Positions 25,923 through 33,908 of a stretch of DNA of 64,000 nt are shown piece by piece. The notes under the pieces are model-generated. The model was not told where the DNA came from and did no database searches. It saw only the letters and a program-made list of their open reading frames with translations. This stretch comes from Mangrovibacterium marinum (GTDB lineage Bacteria; Bacteroidota; Bacteroidia; Bacteroidales; Prolixibacteraceae), in assembly GCF_003046625.1 (NCBI RefSeq), contig NZ_QAAD01000007.1:186001-250000 (forward strand). The letters run 5' to 3'. Position 1 is the stretch's first letter. Each line of letters starts with the position of its first letter. The translations under genes were made by a program, and so were the position numbers.

Positions 25923-28319
25923 TTAAAGTTTGGTTCCAAACGGAACGATTAATTTGACGCTGAAGTTGCGCCCCCTATTAAAATAGCCTTCCCGGCCGGT
26001 TTCGTCATTGTGTCCGGTATATTTTAAACGGCTCAGGTGGCTTTGATAGGCCTTGTCGGTCAGGTTTCGGCAGCTGATGTAAAGCGATGCCCATTTGCGG
26101 TGCTTCCCCACAATGTCGGTTCCCACGCCGGCATTGAGCAGTGTGTAGGCCGCCGTTGCCGTTTCGGTGTTGTAGGCAGCATAGTAGCGATCTTGTTTCC
26201 AGTTATGCTCCAGCCCGAAGTTTAGCCAGCTGTTTTGCAGCCAGCGGTTGATCTTCTTAAAATCAACTTTGATTTCAGAAATCCAGCGTGCCGGAGGAAT
26301 CAGCGGCAAGTTTGTGGCTTCAGTTGTCTGATTAACCAATTTTCCACGGGTATAGGAAAAGGTGTTCTGGAAGTGCAGAAAATCGAGTGGATGCGGGTGA
26401 ATGTCGATGAAGAATTCGCCTCCGTACAGGTTCGCATCGCCTCCGGTGAATTTAAAGACAGGCACTTCGTTGATCAGAGAATCTGTTTCGGCCACATTCT
26501 GCAGTTTATGGCTGTAGATGTAATGATTGACATGGTTGTGGAAAAGATTTAGCTCGGCCGAGACATGCTTGCTGTCCAGACCAATTCCCCAGTCGAATTG
26601 TAAGCTGTTCTCGGGTTTGAGAGCGGTGTTCCCGATTTCGTAGCGAGAGGTGCCTTCGTGCGCCCCATTGGAGCCAAGCTCTGCAATGTTTGGTGCCCGG
26701 AATCCCCGGGAGATGTTCAGCTTGGTGTAGACCGATGAGGAGAGTTGGTAGCTGGCGCCCAGGCTTGCCGAGAAGCCGGTGAAGGAGCTGTCGAAGGCCG
26801 AAAAACGGGCCGTTGCCCCCGCTGTATTTTCCATTGTTGGCTCGTCCGAAGCATCGAGATAAAGCGGATCGCTGTCGATATGACGTCGGTCGAAACGTAG
26901 GCCACCGCTCAAATCCAGTCGGTTGATTTGTTTGTGAGCAATGGCGAAAATGCCGGCATCGAAGAGCTGATAGGCCGGAACCAGAAACTCGCTGCCTTCA
27001 TTTTTCGATTGTTGCCACATGCCGCCCATGCCGCCTGTTAGTGTCCAGTTGTTGGCCGTTGGCAGGGTGTACTTCAGATCGTAACTCAAAGTGTTCAGCT
27101 TAAAGTAAAGCCCGTACGCATCGGCCGACTCAAACTCTTTGCGGTTGTTCTGTTGAAAACCGAGCGTGGTTTGAAGGTTGCCCTGTCCGACAAAAAGCTT
27201 GCTGTTCCACGCCATCTTATAATGGTTTATTTTTTGAAAGGGTGCTTCCGGTTGGTACGATTTCGGCTTTCGTTCTTGTTCGTGTTCTTCGGCTGTTTCT
27301 CCGTCGTGGTGATGATGTCCTTCGCCAACGATGCCCGGTTCCAGATTGTAAAGGCTGAGCGTTAGGTGCGAGTAGCCCCACGACTGGTTTAGCCCGACCA
27401 GCAGGCTGGCAGCATTTTCGCGGAAGGCCGAGTTTTCAACCCAATTGTCAATATTGTTTTGATAGTCGTGAGCTCGTTTGCCGCTAATGCGGGCATCCCA
27501 GATAAAGCCCTCGTTGTTACCGGCGGCATTGGCTGAGTAACCGAACAGCCCGTTGTTGGTCTGGTAGTTGGTCATAACTGCTCCCCGGATGTTTCCTTCG
27601 GGAACGGTGGGTGCCGAAATCAGGTTGATGACCCCGGCCATGGCATCGGATCCAAAAGCCAGGCTGGCCGGTCCTTTCAGAATTTCAACATGGTTGACCC
27701 CGTATTCGTCGATCTCAACACCGTGCTCGTCGCCCCATTGCTGACCTTCCTGGCGGATACCATTATTGATTACAATCACCCGGTTGTAGCCAAGTCCCCG
27801 GATTACCGGTTTGGAAATGCCTGCTCCGGTTGTGATTTGCGATACGCCCGGCTGTTTAGCCAGCGCATCGATAATGTTGGTCGAGGTATTTTGCAGGAGT
27901 TCTGTTTTCGGAACAACGCTGATAGGCGAGGCCGTTCTTTTCTGCTCAATCAGTCCCGGTTGCCCGGTAATGACCACTTCGCTGATCTCGGTGATTGCTT
28001 CGCTCAGCTCAAAACTGACCGAGTTGATGGTTTTCAGATCCAGCATCTTCGATATCGATTCGTAGCCAATCAAACTAAGTTGAACGGTTAATCTGGCCTG
28101 TGGTAAGTTGTGGAGCTGAAAGTTTCCCTGCTCGTCGGTTAGCGTGCCGGTTTTTATTTCGGGGAAATAGATGGTAACAGCCGGAAGAGGCTCCCGGGTC
28201 TCTGCGTCCAGTACTGATCCGCTGAGGCTTGTTTTTCCGGTATTTTCAATGGGTAATGCTACGGTGTTCCGTAGAAGTAGAAAAAGTACAGCTAATACGG
28301 TTAATATAGAATGTTTCAT
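25923..28319 (-). CDS. TonB-dependent outer-membrane receptor with His-rich loop, probable metal uptake
   Basis: The 798-residue protein has a signal peptide. A carboxypeptidase-like regulatory domain follows at about 30-110 (TSLSGSVLDAETREPLPAVTI). The plug domain has SISVVPKTELLQ-type sequence, VIRGLGYNRV and EILKGPASLAFGS. The rest is a beta barrel ending with an aromatic strand. Near residues 333-346 there is a His/Glu-rich stretch (GEGHHHHDGETAEEHEQE). Such loops are known in zinc receptors of the ZnuD type and in some copper receptors. The likely cargo is a divalent metal, most probably zinc; this is inference. A small His/Cys-rich exported protein is encoded just upstream on the same strand (28462-28788). 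A clean terminator follows. Confidence 0.9.
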   Translation of the reverse strand: MKHSILTVLAVLFLLLRNTVALPIENTGKTSLSGSVLDAETREPLPAVTIYFPEIKTGTLTDEQGNFQLHNLPQARLTVQLSLIGYESISKMLDLKTINSVSFELSEAITEISEVVITGQPGLIEQKRTASPISVVPKTELLQNTSTNIIDALAKQPGVSQITTGAGISKPVIRGLGYNRVIVINNGIRQEGQQWGDEHGVEIDEYGVNHVEILKGPASLAFGSDAMAGVINLISAPTVPEGNIRGAVMTNYQTNNGLFGYSANAAGNNEGFIWDARISGKRAHDYQNNIDNWVENSAFRENAASLLVGLNQSWGYSHLTLSLYNLEPGIVGEGHHHHDGETAEEHEQERKPKSYQPEAPFQKINHYKMAWNSKLFVGQGNLQTTLGFQQNNRKEFESADAYGLYFKLNTLSYDLKYTLPTANNWTLTGGMGGMWQQSKNEGSEFLVPAYQLFDAGIFAIAHKQINRLDLSGGLRFDRRHIDSDPLYLDASDEPTMENTAGATARFSAFDSSFTGFSASLGASYQLSSSVYTKLNISRGFRAPNIAELGSNGAHEGTSRYEIGNTALKPENSLQFDWGIGLDSKHVSAELNLFHNHVNHYIYSHKLQNVAETDSLINEVPVFKFTGGDANLYGGEFFIDIHPHPLDFLHFQNTFSYTRGKLVNQTTEATNLPLIPPARWISEIKVDFKKINRWLQNSWLNFGLEHNWKQDRYYAAYNTETATAAYTLLNAGVGTDIVGKHRKWASLYISCRNLTDKAYQSHLSRLKYTGHNDETGREGYFNRGRNFSVKLIVPFGTKL

Positions 28320-28461
28320 GAATGAGATATCAATGTTTATATCGGGTTATTTTTGGCAACAATAGTGCATGGCGAAACATTGTACTGTTGCGCACGAAAT
28401 GAGGTTCACCCCTTGAATAAGGCATGAACTGTTTTTTGTTGAAGTTTTAAAATTGTGGAAA

Positions 28462-28788
28462 TCAGGCTATCGGAGGCCCGCGGAGTGAGTAATGCCGGGG
28501 CGGTTCCGGATGGAATATTGCGGGTGATGCAAAAACTAAAACCGGAAAACTTAAGGGACCTGCTGTTGGTCGGTAGGCTGGCTCGGCTACGAAGCTGAGT
28601 AGCTCAAAGTCGCAGATTAAACAGTGCTCAGCCTGCTTTGTTATTGCAGCGCCGGCGGTATGGCTGTCGCAGTTGCATTGGTGTGTCTGCTCGTGGGTAT
28701 GCAGCGTTTTGCTTGCCATGGGGTAGGCAAACAGCAACAGATGCAAAAACACCAGAACGACTAAATTAATATGCTTTCTACTTCTCAT
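28462..28788 (-). CDS. Small exported His/Cys-rich protein upstream of the TonB receptor
   Basis: The protein has 108 residues with a signal peptide (about 1-25, ending AYPMASK). The mature part contains HTHEQTHQCNCDSH at about 30-43 and EHCLICDF at about 55-61. These provide possible metal ligands His30, His32, His36, Cys38, Cys40, His43, His55, Cys56 and Cys59. I do not recognise a named family, though this pattern is typical of small metal-binding periplasmic proteins near metal receptors. The TonB receptor starts 142 bp downstream on the same strand, so the two may share regulation. A role as metal chaperone or buffer is inferred. Confidence 0.65.
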   Translation of the reverse strand: MRSRKHINLVVLVFLHLLLFAYPMASKTLHTHEQTHQCNCDSHTAGAAITKQAEHCLICDFELLSFVAEPAYRPTAGPLSFPVLVFASPAIFHPEPPRHYSLRGPPIA

Positions 28789-28841
28789 ACTGCGATAACC
28801 AAACAGCTAAGCGGGCAAAGTGTTTGCGTGAGCTGGTAAAA

Positions 28842-29774
28842 TTAGATTTCGATGTTGGAAATTTCAACCTTTTTGATGGCTTTTATTTTTCGTCGCTTTA
28901 GCTGAGCAATAAACAGCCCGGCAATAACCCCAACGATCCCGGTGATCTTCTGGATGTTAATTTCTTCGCCCAGGATGAAGAAGGAGAAGATAACCACAAA
29001 TACCGGCATGGTATTGATGAACATGTTCGATTTGTTGATGCCCAGGTTGCGGATGCTGTAGGTAAAGAAAATGAAGCCCAAGATGGAGGCAAAGATAGCC
29101 AGCTTGACGATGGCCATAAATGCTTCCTGGTGGAAAGGAGTCTGAAATGTTTTTCCGGCTTCGAAGACCAGCCAAAAGGGGAGAAATAAGATTGATCCGA
29201 ACAGGTTTTGATAGCTGATGATGGTGAAGCCGTTGTAGTTGTGGGTTAGTTTTTTCAGGATGATGGCATAGCCCAGTGTCGATAACACGGCCAGAAACTC
29301 CAGGGCCACTCCAAGTGGCGAGGCGGAAAACTGAAACGAATTGTCGAGCACAACCAACGAAACGCCGGCAAACGAAATGAGCAGCCCCGTGAAATTGGCC
29401 CAGCTCATTTTTTCCTTATGGAAATAGAGCGCGGCCAAGGGCGTAAATAGAGGGATGGTAGCCACGATTACTGCGGCAACCGTCGGGGATACGTATTTCA
29501 ACCCAAAACTTTCACCCATAAAATACAGGAAAGGCTCAAAAAACGAGAGCAGGAACATCCACTTCCAATCGCCTTTTTGTATGGGCTGCAGCTTGCCGAT
29601 AAGTTTGGCGATTACGAACATGATTGCTGTGGCCAGGCATAAACGGATCAGGACAACGGTCATGGGCTCGTAGCCGCGGTAGGCAATTTTAAACCAGACA
29701 AACGAAAAGCTCCAGAAGAACATTGCTAACAGGGCCGCACCATAGTATTTAAGATTGTTGTTTTGCATCGTCAT
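28842..29774 (-). CDS. EamA/DMT-family transporter
   Basis: The 310-residue protein has about ten hydrophobic segments arranged as two EamA repeats. The first begins AALLAMFFWSFSFVWFKIAY and the second LGVALEFLAVLSTLGYAI. Characteristic stretches include LRLCLATAIMF-like and PLFTPLAALYFHKEKMSW. The C-terminal tail is Lys/Arg-rich (LKRRKIKAIKK), consistent with a cytoplasmic end. This family exports or imports small metabolites, often amino acids or nucleotide sugars. Substrate cannot be deduced. The gene is between the metal-uptake pair and tRNA-His on the minus strand. Confidence 0.9.
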   Translation of the reverse strand: MTMQNNNLKYYGAALLAMFFWSFSFVWFKIAYRGYEPMTVVLIRLCLATAIMFVIAKLIGKLQPIQKGDWKWMFLLSFFEPFLYFMGESFGLKYVSPTVAAVIVATIPLFTPLAALYFHKEKMSWANFTGLLISFAGVSLVVLDNSFQFSASPLGVALEFLAVLSTLGYAIILKKLTHNYNGFTIISYQNLFGSILFLPFWLVFEAGKTFQTPFHQEAFMAIVKLAIFASILGFIFFTYSIRNLGINKSNMFINTMPVFVVIFSFFILGEEINIQKITGIVGVIAGLFIAQLKRRKIKAIKKVEISNIEI

Positions 29775-29840
29775 GTTTCAGTTTCGAGATGCAAAATTAA
29801 GTTTTTATTGGCTGAAAATTTGGAGGAGAGTTTTAAAACG

Positions 29841-29870
29841 AAAAAAGGATGCCATTTCTGACATCCTTTT
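29841..29870 (-). terminator. Terminator downstream of tRNA-His
   Basis: AAAAGGATG (29843-29851) pairs with CATCCTTTT (29862-29870) as a 9-bp stem with a 10-base loop. On the minus strand the hairpin runs into further T residues, so it ends the tRNA transcript. Confidence 0.8.
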
Positions 29871-29877
29871 GTTTTGG

Positions 29878-29952
<75 letters not shown>

Positions 29953-29968
29953 GTTTTGCTTGCGGGTG

Positions 29969-30001
29969 CAAATATAGTATAATATTTCTGATCCGTGCAA
30001 G
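29969..30001 (-). promoter_or_regulatory. Candidate promoter of tRNA-His
   Basis: On the minus strand TATATTTG (complement of 29969-29976) fits the TAnnTTTG -7 box, 16 bases before the tRNA 5' end. An imperfect -33 box, CTTG, lies 21 bases upstream. Confidence 0.5.
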
Positions 30002-30042
30002 TATTTTTTAGTCGCCGCGCTTAAATTTTTTTCAGCGGCTTT

Positions 30043-30450
30043 TTAAAGCTTTTCTTTTTCAATGACTTCCCCCTCGTGAGAAATTAAAAGAAAATATCGA
30101 TTCATCTGCCGGTCGCGCACAATCAGCTCGAATTTGAGGATTTTTCCGTTTTCAATTCGGATCACATTCATCAGTTCACCATGTTTTTTTGCTTCGGCTT
30201 CGATGTTTTCCGGTAGCTGCTCCAGGGGAAGATTCACTTTAAGGTTGGTCATTTCGCCTGTTGGAGCATAGCGGGCGATATGTTCCAGCTCGTTCTTGTA
30301 AAAAAGAGCTTCGAACTGATCGCCGATTTTTTGCCATTCAACATTCAACGGGTGCTCAAATTGCTGGTTAAACCGAGTCAACACAACGGGAGGCGTGTGT
30401 GTGCTTTTATTGGCGGAGAATAGTTTTGTGAAAAAATGTTTAGCGTCCAT
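30043..30450 (-). CDS. PepSY-like domain protein of unknown function
   Basis: The 135-residue protein has no signal peptide. Its centre (FNQQFEHPLNVEWQKIGDQFEALFYKNE) matches the PepSY-like or BLIP-like fold common in Bacteroidetes, where the pattern F...fP....W......f.a.F.......a.y...G recurs. No enzyme motif is visible. The gene follows the ECF sigma factor gene by 55 bp on the same strand, so it may modulate or report on that sigma factor's regulon, but nothing in the sequence proves that. Most PepSY-like proteins are exported; this one appears cytoplasmic. Confidence 0.7.
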   Translation of the reverse strand: MDAKHFFTKLFSANKSTHTPPVVLTRFNQQFEHPLNVEWQKIGDQFEALFYKNELEHIARYAPTGEMTNLKVNLPLEQLPENIEAEAKKHGELMNVIRIENGKILKFELIVRDRQMNRYFLLISHEGEVIEKEKL

Positions 30451-30505
30451 GGTGTTCTGTTTTGTGTCTGTTTTTGACGTTGATCCGGATCAAAGTAAGG
30501 GGGAC

Positions 30506-31075
30506 TTAATCTTTTTCGAGCATCGATTGATAAAGGTAAATAACGCGTGTGCGAGCTCTTTTAAGCCGCATTTTTACAGCATCCTCGCTGATGCGCAGCG
30601 TTTGGGCAATGGCTTTTCCCGGCAAATTGTCCTGATATTTCATCAGCAACAATGCTTTTTCTTCGGGGTGAATCCTCTCTAAAATGATCAGAAGTTTGTC
30701 GTAGCTCATTTCCTCCAGATCGGCTTCCGACTCGTCGGGGATATCGGGGATTTCATTTTCGCTGTTCCAATTCGGGTAGTGGAGTTTCTTTTTTAACCGC
30801 AAGTAATCGATGGAGTAGTTGTAGGTGATAGCATACAGCCACGACGAAAAAAGCGAATTGCCTTTGAAGCCCGGAAGTTTCTCGTAAGCTTTGGCTAAAA
30901 TGTCGTTGGCAAAATCTTCGGCCATGCTTTTATTTTTGATAAAACTGTAGCTTTTGTCGACCACCTTAAAAAAGTATCGCTTGTACAGTAGCTCAAAAAG
31001 CTCGGTTTTCCCTTCGTGAATGATTCGCGCAACCAGCTCTTCGTCATTCAGATGTTTGTGCTGATCCAGGTGCAT
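30506..31075 (-). CDS. ECF-type RNA polymerase sigma factor
   Basis: The 189-residue protein has sigma region 2 (LYKRYFFKVVDKSYSFIKN, then DFANDILAKAYEKLPGFKG and SWLYAITYNYSIDYLR). Region 4 is a helix-turn-helix (LPGKAIAQTLRISEDAVKMRLKRAR). It lacks region 1 and 3 and is of normal ECF length. A PepSY-like protein follows in the same operon. No obvious anti-sigma factor with a transmembrane domain is adjacent. The divergent lipoprotein and L,D-transpeptidase genes start 158 bp away and are candidate targets, since ECF factors often control neighbouring envelope genes. That link is inferred. Confidence 0.93.
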   Translation of the reverse strand: MHLDQHKHLNDEELVARIIHEGKTELFELLYKRYFFKVVDKSYSFIKNKSMAEDFANDILAKAYEKLPGFKGNSLFSSWLYAITYNYSIDYLRLKKKLHYPNWNSENEIPDIPDESEADLEEMSYDKLLIILERIHPEEKALLLMKYQDNLPGKAIAQTLRISEDAVKMRLKRARTRVIYLYQSMLEKD

Positions 31076-31232
31076 AAAAGCGAATAAAAATAAATTAGAA
31101 ATATTTTTTCCTCTTCGGCGTTACTTCCGGTTTTCCTTCCGTCTAAATGGAAATTTCAATCCGAAATGCCATAGATAAAACGAATTTAAGCATTGGGTTG
31201 AATTTTAATACAGAAAATTAAATTTTACTTAT

Positions 31233-31841
31233 TTGACGATGAAAAAAAAGTTGATGATTGCGTTGACAGCTGTCAGTATCGCTGTCTTGTTTAGTAGCTG
31301 CGGAAAAGTTCCTCAAGCTGAAATTGATGCAGTTAATGCCGCAATTGAAGCTGCTAATACGGCCGGTGCTTCTGTTTATGTTGCTGAAGATTTCGCCGCA
31401 TTGCAGGATTCGATGCTTGCAGTTAACGAAAGCATTGAAGCTCAAAACGGAAAATTGTTTAAGAATTTTGATGGCGTAAAAGCTCAATTGGCTGTGGTTA
31501 GCCAGCTGGCTGCTGACACGAAAGTGAAGGCTGAAACACGCAAAGAAGAGGTAAAACAGGAAGTGATCGCTCTGCAAACTGATGTGACCAAGCTGCTGGC
31601 TTCGAACAATGCGTTGATTGCGCAGGCTCCGAAAGGAAAAGAAGGTGCCGCTGCTTTGGAAGCTATTAAAGGCGACAATGGACTGGTTGAAACTTCGCTG
31701 ACAGAAGTGTCTGAGCTGGTAGCTGCTGATAACTTTATGGCAGCACTTGATAAAGCTAAGGCTGCTAAGGAAAAAGGCGATGCAATAAACGCTGAGCTGA
31801 GCGAAGTGATTGCAAAGTATGCCAAAAACAAAAAGCGATAA
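31233..31841 (+). CDS. Envelope lipoprotein, helical, DUF4398-like
   Basis: The 202-residue protein has a lipoprotein signal peptide with lipobox VLFSSCGK, so Cys22 would be lipid-modified. The mature part is Ala/Glu/Lys-rich, helical, and repeats short coiled-coil blocks such as AEIDAVNAAIEAANTAG and AALDKAKAAKEKGDAINAEL. DUF4398-like proteins look like this, but no catalytic motif is present. It lies just before two L,D-transpeptidase genes. The strong hairpin at 31881-31911 lies between them, so it is likely expressed more than the downstream genes. A structural link between outer membrane and peptidoglycan is possible. Confidence 0.8.
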   Translation: MTMKKKLMIALTAVSIAVLFSSCGKVPQAEIDAVNAAIEAANTAGASVYVAEDFAALQDSMLAVNESIEAQNGKLFKNFDGVKAQLAVVSQLAADTKVKAETRKEEVKQEVIALQTDVTKLLASNNALIAQAPKGKEGAAALEAIKGDNGLVETSLTEVSELVAADNFMAALDKAKAAKEKGDAINAELSEVIAKYAKNKKR

Positions 31842-31880
31842 GCTCATCCATTTTTTAGAGCTGTAGTAACCATAGAATTT

Positions 31881-31911
31881 CCCCGGGAGAATTGTGCCCG
31901 GGGATTTTTTT
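31881..31911 (+). terminator. Terminator or attenuator after the lipoprotein gene
   Basis: CCCCGGG (31881-31887) and CCCGGGG (31897-31903) form a 7-bp GC stem with a nine-base loop, followed by T residues to 31911. It separates the lipoprotein gene from the L,D-transpeptidase genes seven bases downstream. This also shows that a GTG at 31894, inside the hairpin, is not the next start codon. Confidence 0.85.
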
Positions 31912-31917
31912 AATGCG

Positions 31918-33033
31918 ATGTTTATGCGGAGGCTAAAGCGGAAGCTTGTCTGGTCCTTGGGGACTGTGGCAATCGTTGTGTTGTTGGTTGTGTTGGCAGT
32001 TTATCAACGGCCGCAGCCGCCGGTTTCCGGGTTGAAAACAGCTCGTGAAGCATTGCTCGCTGCGCAAAATACAAATGCAGTCCGGTATGCGAGCGAGGCT
32101 TATGTTGAAGCGAAGACGGCCTACGACTCGGCGATGCATTACTGGGCTGTGGAGAATGATCGGTTTATTTTGGCGCGTAATTATTCGACCGTTGAATACT
32201 GGGTGGCACAAACCCTCCGTAAAGCTGTTGAGGCTGGCGAGCTCTCCGGCCGAAGAGCTGCCTCGGCCGATAATCGACTTAAACAAGCCTTGCAGGAGGC
32301 TGAAAACCAGTCCCGTCTTTACGATCGGTACTATAAGCATTTGCCGCTCCCGGCCGCAGTAACCCGGAACCATAACAGGGGAGTGATGAAGTTGGCCGAA
32401 GCGAAGTTCTCGTGGCAGAACCGCCGGTTTAACGAGGCGGAAGCGCATCTTGCAGAGGCTGAGGGCTTGCTGCATCATTCCAATGAAAAAGCAGAAGCCT
32501 TAGTTCGTGCATGGTTCGGAGCACACAGCAGTTGGCAAAAACAGACTCAGCAGGCTATCCGACAATCGAATGGAGGCCAGAAGGTTATCCTGGTCGATAA
32601 ATTGGCACATCGCTGTGTTGTTTATCAGACTGGAAAGATCATTCGAACTTTTGACGTTGAGTTAGGCATCAACTGGCTGGGCGATAAGCAACGAAAGGGA
32701 GATAAGGCGACGCCCGAAGGCGTATACCGGATAAGCCGAAAGAAAGCCGGCGGACAGACAAAATTTTATAAAGCTTTGTTGCTGAACTACCCCAATGACC
32801 GAGACCGGGCGCGCTTTGCAGCAGCCAAACGCAATGGCAGCCTGTCGGCCAAAGCGGATATCGGTAGTTTGATTGAAATTCACGGGATGGGAGGCAAAGG
32901 CGTTGATTGGACCGATGGCTGTATTGCATTGCATAATCAGGATATGGATGCCCTGTTTCGGCTGGTGTCGGTCGGCACTCCTGTTTTCATCGTCGGATCT
33001 GTTCGGCCGTTGAATGAAGTTCTTGGGGAGTAA
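31918..33033 (+). CDS. Membrane-anchored L,D-transpeptidase (YkuD family)
   Basis: The start at ATG 31918 gives 371 residues; a second ATG follows two codons later. A single transmembrane helix (about 9-30) anchors a helical domain of roughly 180 residues. The C-terminal YkuD domain follows, beginning near VILVDKLAHRCVVYQTGK. The catalytic box is HGMGG (His322) and TDGCIAL (Cys335). The usual S-H-G-C-x-R motif is altered at the first two and the last positions (T-D-G-C-I-A), so activity is likely but not certain. The long helical domain has tandem helices with the sequence pattern of TPR-like linkers. It precedes a second YkuD gene by 25 bp. Confidence 0.85.
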   Translation: MFMRRLKRKLVWSLGTVAIVVLLVVLAVYQRPQPPVSGLKTAREALLAAQNTNAVRYASEAYVEAKTAYDSAMHYWAVENDRFILARNYSTVEYWVAQTLRKAVEAGELSGRRAASADNRLKQALQEAENQSRLYDRYYKHLPLPAAVTRNHNRGVMKLAEAKFSWQNRRFNEAEAHLAEAEGLLHHSNEKAEALVRAWFGAHSSWQKQTQQAIRQSNGGQKVILVDKLAHRCVVYQTGKIIRTFDVELGINWLGDKQRKGDKATPEGVYRISRKKAGGQTKFYKALLLNYPNDRDRARFAAAKRNGSLSAKADIGSLIEIHGMGGKGVDWTDGCIALHNQDMDALFRLVSVGTPVFIVGSVRPLNEVLGE

Positions 33034-33058
33034 TGATTTAATCGCTTGGAATTGAAGG

Positions 33059-33772
33059 ATGAAAAGAGAAATTGATTCGGTAAAAGAAGATGGTTTCAAG
33101 CTTATTTTAGCGAAGCCTTTGTGGCGATGGTTAGGCTTCGTGCTGACGCTGGTCGGTGTGCTATTGCTGTTTTTGTGGCTGGTTTTCGGAGCCACGCCAT
33201 GGCTTACAAAACAGCCTTTGTTGTACCGCCTGGCTACCGACAGCAGCGCGGTAATGGCCGCCATGCCCGGTTCGCAGGAGCTGACTGCAGATATTGGCCG
33301 CTTGCAAAAGAAGATGGATCGGTTGACTCCAGGAGGAATGTACCTGATCGTGAACACCACCAATAATACCTTTGAACTGTATCGAAACAAAAAACTGATT
33401 CGTCAGGGCCTTTGCTCTACTGGCAGCTATATCCGGCTCGAAACCGATCAGCAAAAACATTGGGTGTTCGAAACGCCCAAAGGGGTTTTATCGGTGAAGG
33501 GGAAAATTACTGATCCCGTATGGCGCAAACCCGATTGGGCGTTTGTGGAGGAGGGCTTGCCGGTGCCGCCGGCCGACTCGCCCAGTCGTTACGAATATGG
33601 TGTGCTGGGCGATTATGCCCTGGCGCTGGGCAATGGCTATTTGATTCACGGAACGCTTTATCAGCGATTTTTGGGACAGCCGGTAACTCATGGCTGCATC
33701 CGTTTAAATGATGAAGATCTGGAGGCCGTCTATAAGACGCTGCCCGTGGGGGCAAAAGTGTTTATTTACTAA
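33059..33772 (+). CDS. L,D-transpeptidase (YkuD family)
   Basis: The 237-residue protein has one N-terminal transmembrane helix (about residues 23-45). The YkuD domain has the ordinary catalytic box HGT followed by THGCIRLND, with Cys213 as nucleophile. It forms 3-3 crosslinks in peptidoglycan or attaches proteins to it, as shown for other YkuD enzymes. It follows the longer YkuD gene in the same direction (25-bp gap). The N-terminal half contains GGMYLIVNTTNNTFELYRNKK, the usual start of the fold. The paired genes have different linkers, so they may act on different substrates. Confidence 0.9.
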   Translation: MKREIDSVKEDGFKLILAKPLWRWLGFVLTLVGVLLLFLWLVFGATPWLTKQPLLYRLATDSSAVMAAMPGSQELTADIGRLQKKMDRLTPGGMYLIVNTTNNTFELYRNKKLIRQGLCSTGSYIRLETDQQKHWVFETPKGVLSVKGKITDPVWRKPDWAFVEEGLPVPPADSPSRYEYGVLGDYALALGNGYLIHGTLYQRFLGQPVTHGCIRLNDEDLEAVYKTLPVGAKVFIY

Positions 33773-33773
33773 A

Positions 33774-33905
33774 ATGAATAGCTCCTTGAATTGTTGCAAT
33801 TGGCTGGCTTTTTGTGCTTTGTGGACTTGTGGCTTGGGATGTCAAAGCGCGCTGGATCATAGCATTATAAGTGCTTTGTGGTCTGAAAATCTAACAATTT
33901 ATTGA
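33774..33905 (+). CDS. Possible small Cys-rich peptide
   Basis: The ATG at 33774 is one base after the preceding TAA stop, and the frame runs 43 codons to a TGA at 33903-33905, 3 bp before the next gene. The peptide has four Cys and a hydrophobic centre (WLAFCALWTCGLG). Its spacing between two genes suits a translated small ORF, but it may equally be untranslated spacer. No family is recognised. Confidence 0.3.
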   Translation: MNSSLNCCNWLAFCALWTCGLGCQSALDHSIISALWSENLTIY

Positions 33906-33908
33906 AAA

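Noticed and set aside
31894-31917. GTG start for the first L,D-transpeptidase
   Set aside because: The GTG lies inside the terminator hairpin at 31881-31911; the ATG at 31918 gives the proper membrane anchor.
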